Shown here: piece by piece, positions 60,087 to 64,000 of the stretch
Numbering within the stretch: the first letter of the stretch is position 1
How the letters are laid out: each line of letters opens with the position of its first letter
Assembly: GCF_902833905.1 (NCBI RefSeq)
Contig: NZ_CADFGP010000028.1
Coordinates: 39,626-103,625, forward strand
Length of the DNA: 64,000 nucleotides
Source of the DNA: Paraburkholderia tuberum STM678
GTDB taxonomy: Bacteria; Pseudomonadota; Gammaproteobacteria; Burkholderiales; Burkholderiaceae
Direction: 5' to 3'
Program-made: the position numbers and the translations under genes
Notes under the pieces: generated by a model
The model's input: the letters and a program-made list of their open reading frames with translations, nothing else
The model's database searches: none
What the model was told of the DNA's origin: nothing

Positions 60087-60261
60087 GGCGGCGGCCTGTG
60101 CTGAAGGAAGGTGGCCCGATCATAGTCGTAGCGGCGCGAAGCGCGTGAGCTTCGTGCATAAGGCGCGGCTCTAATGCCCTCAGGTTATTAAAAAATCGAA
60201 ATTGATTATTAAAGGGCATGTCGTCGCTACGGTAGAATGACGACCTCAAATCCCAATAAAA

Positions 60262-60318
60262 GAAACGGCGGCCGCCTGTCGGGAGCACGATGCTCGCCGG
60301 CAGCCTCCGCCGTTTTCG
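60262..60318 (+). promoter_or_regulatory. Long leader hairpin immediately upstream of metN
   Basis: A three-tier stem can form. The outer arms are aaacggcgg and ccgccgttt, then ctgtcgg pairs with ccggcag, then gagca with tgctc around a cga loop. The 3' arm ends 8 bp before the metN ATG at 60326 and is followed by TTCGTTT. The inner stem covers a GGGAG and an in-frame ATG at 60290. It could be a terminator/attenuator or hide the ribosome binding site. Confidence 0.65.
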
Positions 60319-60325
60319 TTTGTCC

Positions 60326-61360
60326 ATGATCGAAATACGCAATGTTTCCCAGCGGTTTGCCGGGCCCCGGGGGTGGGTCGAGGCGCTGCACAACGTCAAT
60401 CTGACGATTCCGGCGGGCGAGGTGTTCGGGATCATCGGCCGCAGCGGCGCGGGCAAGAGCACGCTCGTGCGCACCATCAACCTGCTGACGCGCCCATCCG
60501 AGGGCAACATCCTCGTCAACGGCCGCGATCTGACGACGCTGCCCGCCGCGCAACTGCGCGACGCGCGTCGCGAGATCGGCATGATCTTCCAGCACTTCAA
60601 TCTGTTGTCGTCGCGCACCGTGTACGAGAACGTCGCGCTGCCGCTCGAACTGGCCGGCCTGAAGCGCGACGAGATCGAGGCGAACGTGCTGCCGCTGCTC
60701 GAGCTCGTCGGTCTGTCGGCGCAGAAGGACCGCTATCCGGCGCAGATCAGCGGCGGGCAGAAGCAGCGCGTGGGCATCGCGCGTGCGCTCGCGAGCAAGC
60801 CGAAGGTGCTGCTGTCGGACGAGGCGACCTCTGCGCTCGACCCCGAAACCACCCGCGCGATCCTCGATTTGCTCAAGCGCATCAACCGCGAACTGAACCT
60901 GACGATCGTGCTGATCACTCACCAGATGGACGTGATCAAGCAGGTCTGCGATCGCGTCGCGGTGCTCGACGCGGGCCGCGTCGTCGAAGAGGGCAAGGTG
61001 ATCGACGTGTTCCTGCAGCCGCACCACGAAGTCACGCGCGCGCTGATCGGCGACGTGATCGCGCAGGAGCTGCCGCCCGCCATGAAGGCGCGCGTCGCGC
61101 AGCGGTTGAAGACCGGCAGCGGCCATCTGCTGCGCCTCGCGTTCACCGGTTCGGGCGTCGATCAGCCGATCCTGTCGGAGACGATTCGCCGCTACGAGCT
61201 CGACTTCAACATCCTGCACGGCCAGATCGACGAAATCCAGGGGCAGGCGTTCGGCTCGCTCGCGGTACTCGCGGGCGGCGATCCGGCCAAGGTCGCGCAG
61301 GCGATCACGTTTCTGCGCGAGCAGGGTGTCGTAGTGGAGGAGCTCTCGCATGTTGAGTGA
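60326..61360 (+). CDS. metN: D/L-methionine ABC transporter, ATP-binding protein
   Basis: The 344-residue ATPase drives methionine import. It has Walker A in IIGRSGAGKSTLVRTINLL, the Q-loop IGMIFQHFNLLSSRTVYEN, the signature ISGGQKQRVGIARALA, and Walker B in VLLSDEATSALDPETT. The C-terminal NIL domain (LRLAFTGSGVDQPILSETIR onward) binds methionine for feedback control. The homologous start is ATG 60326 (MIEIRNVSQRF) but it has no Shine-Dalgarno element. ATG 60290, in frame, has GGGAG 4 bp upstream and would add 12 residues. Confidence 0.95.
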   Translation: MIEIRNVSQRFAGPRGWVEALHNVNLTIPAGEVFGIIGRSGAGKSTLVRTINLLTRPSEGNILVNGRDLTTLPAAQLRDARREIGMIFQHFNLLSSRTVYENVALPLELAGLKRDEIEANVLPLLELVGLSAQKDRYPAQISGGQKQRVGIARALASKPKVLLSDEATSALDPETTRAILDLLKRINRELNLTIVLITHQMDVIKQVCDRVAVLDAGRVVEEGKVIDVFLQPHHEVTRALIGDVIAQELPPAMKARVAQRLKTGSGHLLRLAFTGSGVDQPILSETIRRYELDFNILHGQIDEIQGQAFGSLAVLAGGDPAKVAQAITFLREQGVVVEELSHVE

Positions 61361-62003
61361 AATGTTCGATATGTTCGTCCAGTCGTTCTGGGAGACGCTC
61401 ATCATGGTGGGCATCTCCGGACTGATTGGCGCTGTGGTCGGCGTGCCGCTCGGTGTGCTGCTGTATTTGACCAACCGCCAGAGCGTGCTCGAAAACGTCG
61501 CGTTGAATCGCGTGATGGGCGTGATCGTCAACGCGGTGCGCTCGACGCCGTTCATCATCCTGCTGGTCGCGGTGATTCCGTTTACGCGACTTGTCGTCGG
61601 TTCGTCAATCGGCACCGCGGCCGCGATCGTGCCGCTGACGATCGCCGCGGCGCCGTTCATCGCGCGTCTGGTCGAAACGGCGCTGCGCGAGGTCGATCGC
61701 GGGCTCATCGAGGCGGCCCAGGCGATGGGCGCGACCACCAGCCAGATCGTCTTCAAGGTGCTGTTGCCGGAATCGCTGCCGGGGGTGGTCGCCGGGTTGA
61801 CGATCACGTTCGTGTCGCTGGTCGGCTATTCGGCGATGGCCGGCGCGATCGGCGGCGGCGGTCTTGGCGACCTCGGCATCCGCTACGGCTATCAGCGCTT
61901 CCTGCCAGAAGTGATGCTCGCGGTCGTGCTGATACTGATCGTGTTCGTGCAACTGGTGCAGTCGTTTGGGGATTGGCTCGTGCGTCGTCTGAGCCACAAA
62001 TAA
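61350..62003 (+). CDS. metI: D/L-methionine ABC transporter, permease
   Basis: The 217-residue inner-membrane permease has five hydrophobic segments. The ABC-permease EAA loop is in LIEAAQAMGATTSQIVFKVL with LLPESLPGVVAG. It opens with MFDMFVQSFWETLIMVGISG and ends VLILIVFVQLVQSFGDWLVR. It overlaps the end of metN by 11 bp, so translation is coupled. Confidence 0.95.
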   Translation: MLSEMFDMFVQSFWETLIMVGISGLIGAVVGVPLGVLLYLTNRQSVLENVALNRVMGVIVNAVRSTPFIILLVAVIPFTRLVVGSSIGTAAAIVPLTIAAAPFIARLVETALREVDRGLIEAAQAMGATTSQIVFKVLLPESLPGVVAGLTITFVSLVGYSAMAGAIGGGGLGDLGIRYGYQRFLPEVMLAVVLILIVFVQLVQSFGDWLVRRLSHK

Positions 62004-62051
62004 ACAAGGGCGTTCGGAAGCCCGCTAATAAAGATTCGGAAAAGGTCCATC

Positions 62052-62849
62052 ATGCAACGTCGCTTCATTCTCAAGCTGGCCGCCGCATTCGGCGCGGCAA
62101 CGCTCTTCGCCACCACCGCGGCGCATGCCGAAGACACGATCAAGGTTGGTGTCACCGGCGGCCCGCACGCGCAGATCATGGACGTCGTGAAGACGGTCGC
62201 CGCGAAGAACGGCCTGAACATCAGGATCGTCGAATTCTCCGACTACGTGCAGCCGAACGCGGCGCTCGCGGGCGGCGATCTGGACGCGAACAGCTACCAG
62301 CACGACCCGTACTTGCAGGCGCAGGTGAAGGATCGCGGCTACAAGCTGATCCGTATCGCCGATACGGTCACGTACCCGATGGGTATCTACTCGAAGAAGG
62401 TGAAGTCGCTCGCCGAACTGCAGCCGGGCGCGAAGATCGCCGTGCCGAACGACCCGACCAACGGCGGCCGCGCGCTGCTGTTGCTGCAGAAGCAGGGCTT
62501 GCTGAAGCTGCGCGCCGAGGCGGGCCTGAAGGCGACGCCGCTCGACATCGTCGACAATCCGAAGAAACTGAAGATCGTCGAGCTTGACGCGGCGCAGATT
62601 CCGCGTTCGCTGGACGATGTCGTTGCCGCCGCGATCAACACCAACTTCGCGATGGAAGCGGGCCTCAAGCCAACGCAGGACGCTATCGCGATCGAGGACC
62701 GGAAAGGTCCCTACGTGAACGTGATCGCGATTCGCGAAGCGGACAAGAACAAGCCGTGGGTCGCGAAGCTCGTCGCGGCGTACCACTCGCCCGAAGTGAA
62801 GCAGTTCGTCGACAGCAAATTCGGCGGCTCGGTGATCACCTCCTGGTGA
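62052..62849 (+). CDS. metQ: Methionine-binding periplasmic protein
   Basis: The 265-residue NlpA/MetQ-family protein captures methionine for MetNI. It begins with a signal peptide (MQRRFILKLAAAFGAATLFA, cleaved after TAAHA). No lipobox cysteine is present, so unlike E. coli MetQ it is probably a soluble periplasmic protein. Family motifs are KVGVTGGPHAQIMDVVK, GGDLDANSYQHDPYL and KIAVPNDPTNGGRALLLLQK. It is 48 bp after metI and followed by a terminator. Confidence 0.95.
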   Translation: MQRRFILKLAAAFGAATLFATTAAHAEDTIKVGVTGGPHAQIMDVVKTVAAKNGLNIRIVEFSDYVQPNAALAGGDLDANSYQHDPYLQAQVKDRGYKLIRIADTVTYPMGIYSKKVKSLAELQPGAKIAVPNDPTNGGRALLLLQKQGLLKLRAEAGLKATPLDIVDNPKKLKIVELDAAQIPRSLDDVVAAAINTNFAMEAGLKPTQDAIAIEDRKGPYVNVIAIREADKNKPWVAKLVAAYHSPEVKQFVDSKFGGSVITSW

Positions 62850-62909
62850 TGCAACGCCCGCGGACCTCGCAGAACACGACGGCAATGCGAAATTAGAGGT
62901 CTGAGTCGG

Positions 62910-62936
62910 AACCCGGGGTTGTCTCCCGGGTTTTTT
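62910..62936 (+). terminator. Terminator of metNIQ
   Basis: acccggg (62911-62917) and cccgggt (62925-62931) flank a gttgtct loop, followed by a run of Ts to 62936. Confidence 0.93.
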
Positions 62937-62947
62937 GGAGATTAAAA

Positions 62948-62963
62948 TAGAACGATCGTTCGG
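62948..62963. promoter_or_regulatory. TetR-type operator-like palindrome upstream of etfB
   Basis: GAACGATCGTTC (62950-62961) is a perfect palindrome in an otherwise AT-rich stretch. It resembles operators of TetR-family regulators of fatty-acid breakdown, such as the FadP/PsrA type described for proteobacteria. It lies 123 bp upstream of etfB. Confidence 0.5.
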
Positions 62964-63038
62964 TATTGCCGTCACGCCGCTGAGGAGCGATATCCTCCCG
63001 CAAAGCGCCCGCGACACGGCTGTCATGAGGGCAGTCGC

Positions 63039-63044
63039 TATAAT
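63039..63044 (+). promoter_or_regulatory. Consensus -10 box upstream of etfB
   Basis: A perfect TATAAT stands 40 bp before the etfB ATG. The -35 region at 16-18 bp spacing is weak (around acggct). Confidence 0.5.
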
Positions 63045-63084
63045 GTTCATCGGGTTGACGTATTCGTAACTTTGGAGCGTGTGC

Positions 63085-63834
63085 ATGAAAATTCTGGTGC
63101 CAGTGAAAAGAGTGGTCGACTACAACGTGAAGGTCCGCGTGAAATCGGACGGTACGGGCGTCGATATCGCGAACGTGAAAATGTCGATGAACCCGTTCGA
63201 CGAAATCGCGGTTGAAGAAGCGGTGCGTCTGAAGGAAGCGGGCGTCGCGACCGAAGTGATCGCCGTGTCGGCCGGTGTTGCGCAGGCACAGGAAACGCTG
63301 CGCACCGCGCTCGCCATCGGCGCGGATCGCGCGATCCTGATCGAATCGAACGAAGACCTGCAGCCGCTCGCCGTCGCGAAGCTGCTCAAGGCGCTCGTCG
63401 ACAAGGAGCAGCCGCAACTGGTGATCCTCGGCAAACAGGCCATCGACGACGACTCCAATCAGACCGGCCAGATGCTCGCCGCGCTCGCGAATCTGCCGCA
63501 GGCGACGTTCGCGTCGAAGCTTGTCGTGGCGGACGGCAAGGCGACGGTGTCGCGTGAAGTGGACGGCGGCGCGGAAACGCTGTCGCTGACGCTGCCCGCC
63601 GTGGTGACGACCGATCTGCGCCTGAACGAGCCGCGCTACGTGACGCTGCCGAACATCATGAAGGCGAAGAAAAAGCCGCTGGAAACGGTCAAGCCCGAAG
63701 ACCTCGGCGTCGATGTCACGCCGCGTCTGAAGACGCTGAAAGTCGCCGAGCCGCCCAGGCGCTCCGCCGGTGTGAAGGTGCCGGACGTGAAGACGCTGGT
63801 CGAGAAGCTGAAGACCGAAGCGAAGGTGCTTTAA
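63085..63834 (+). CDS. etfB: Electron transfer flavoprotein, beta subunit
   Basis: The 249-residue small subunit binds AMP and, with EtfA, carries electrons from acyl-CoA dehydrogenases to the quinone pool. It begins MKILVPVKRVVDYNVKVRVK. It has NPFDEIAVEEAVRLKE, the AMP-binding LVILGKQAIDDDSNQTGQML and the ETF-beta signature in LRLNEPRYVTLPNIMKAKKK. GGAGCG lies upstream of ATG 63085. Confidence 0.97.
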   Translation: MKILVPVKRVVDYNVKVRVKSDGTGVDIANVKMSMNPFDEIAVEEAVRLKEAGVATEVIAVSAGVAQAQETLRTALAIGADRAILIESNEDLQPLAVAKLLKALVDKEQPQLVILGKQAIDDDSNQTGQMLAALANLPQATFASKLVVADGKATVSREVDGGAETLSLTLPAVVTTDLRLNEPRYVTLPNIMKAKKKPLETVKPEDLGVDVTPRLKTLKVAEPPRRSAGVKVPDVKTLVEKLKTEAKVL

Positions 63835-63859
63835 GTAGAACGGCAACTATGTTGCATGG

Positions 63860-63893
63860 GACTGGAGTAAGCGCTAAAGCGCTAACTCCAGTC
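63860..63893. repeat. Near-perfect 34-bp inverted repeat between etfB and etfA
   Basis: The arms gactggagtaagcgct and agcgctaactccagtc are complementary over 15 of 16 positions, with a two-base centre. There is no T-run, so it is not a standard terminator. It starts 25 bp past the etfB stop and ends 18 bp before the etfA start. It may adjust the EtfB:EtfA ratio, protect an mRNA end, or be a dispersed repeat. Confidence 0.8.
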
Positions 63894-63911
63894 GACACGG
63901 AGACAGAGCAA

Positions 63912-64000
63912 ATGACGAACCTGGTAATTGCAGAACACGACAATGCGTCGATCAAGGCCGCGACGCTGAACACGATCGCAGCGGCACAGAAGATCGGCGG
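63912..64000 (+). CDS. etfA: Electron transfer flavoprotein, alpha subunit (start only)
   Basis: Only the first 29 residues are in the window: MTNLVIAEHDNASIKAATLN then TIAAAQKIGG, the typical EtfA start. It encodes the FAD-binding large subunit. It lies 77 bp after etfB and continues past the end of the window. Confidence 0.93.
   Translation, partial: MTNLVIAEHDNASIKAATLNTIAAAQKIG

Overview
The window is a high-GC betaproteobacterial chromosome segment, most likely from the main replicon of a Paraburkholderia or Burkholderia species. The evidence is the serC-pheA-hisC-tyrA-aroA-cmk-rpsA-ihfB supraoperon, the ubiG-ompA-gyrA neighbourhood, a tmRNA whose tag reads ANDDTFALAA, DUF2968 and DUF2059 exported proteins, and an fds-type NAD-dependent formate dehydrogenase. 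Most genes are core housekeeping or metabolic functions. The exception is the first 3.5 kb, which looks like the end of an accessory island.

Left end (1-3520): the C-terminus of a probable AAA/STAND-like ATPase overlaps (GTGA) a gene for a protein with a conserved N-terminal domain and 14 almost identical 41-residue TPR-like repeats. A 4-bp duplication shifts the frame at the start of a fifteenth repeat. Next come a tyrosine-recombinase fragment and a frameshifted, possibly toxin-like remnant. This two-gene ATPase plus repeat-sensor module is the best candidate for an undescribed, possibly defence-related, system.

Purine catabolism (3521-11226, all minus): transcription runs xdhA-xdhB-xdhC-adenine deaminase-guaD. 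Together they take adenine, guanine and hypoxanthine through xanthine to urate. Beyond it are dsbB, an amidase, a CPA2 cation/proton antiporter, a class I amidotransferase with a long disordered N-terminus, DUF2968, an unknown membrane protein, a GNAT acetyltransferase, a CitA-like citrate symporter, a TPR glycosyltransferase-like protein and an aromatic-ring FAD monooxygenase.

Formate oxidation (25520-32059): fdsG-fdsB-fdsA-fdsD is transcribed leftwards, opposite the ModE/LysR-like regulator fdsR. fdsC is absent from its usual place between fdsA and fdsD. A decayed PF03640-type lipoprotein gene, tmRNA, gph, ubiG and ompA follow on the minus strand. gyrA, a DUF2059 gene and the aromatic amino acid/S1/IHF supraoperon then run rightwards.

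Envelope block (48995-54114): lapA-lapB, ugd, hldA (heptose kinase) and hldD supply LPS assembly control and precursors. A ComEA-like protein, cysM, mltB, a deacetylase-family protein, a crotonase that appears to lack both catalytic glutamates and a monoacylglycerol-lipase-like hydrolase follow. The right end holds the methionine importer metNIQ, behind a leader hairpin that masks a possible ribosome binding site, and the electron transfer flavoprotein genes etfB and etfA (cut by the window end).
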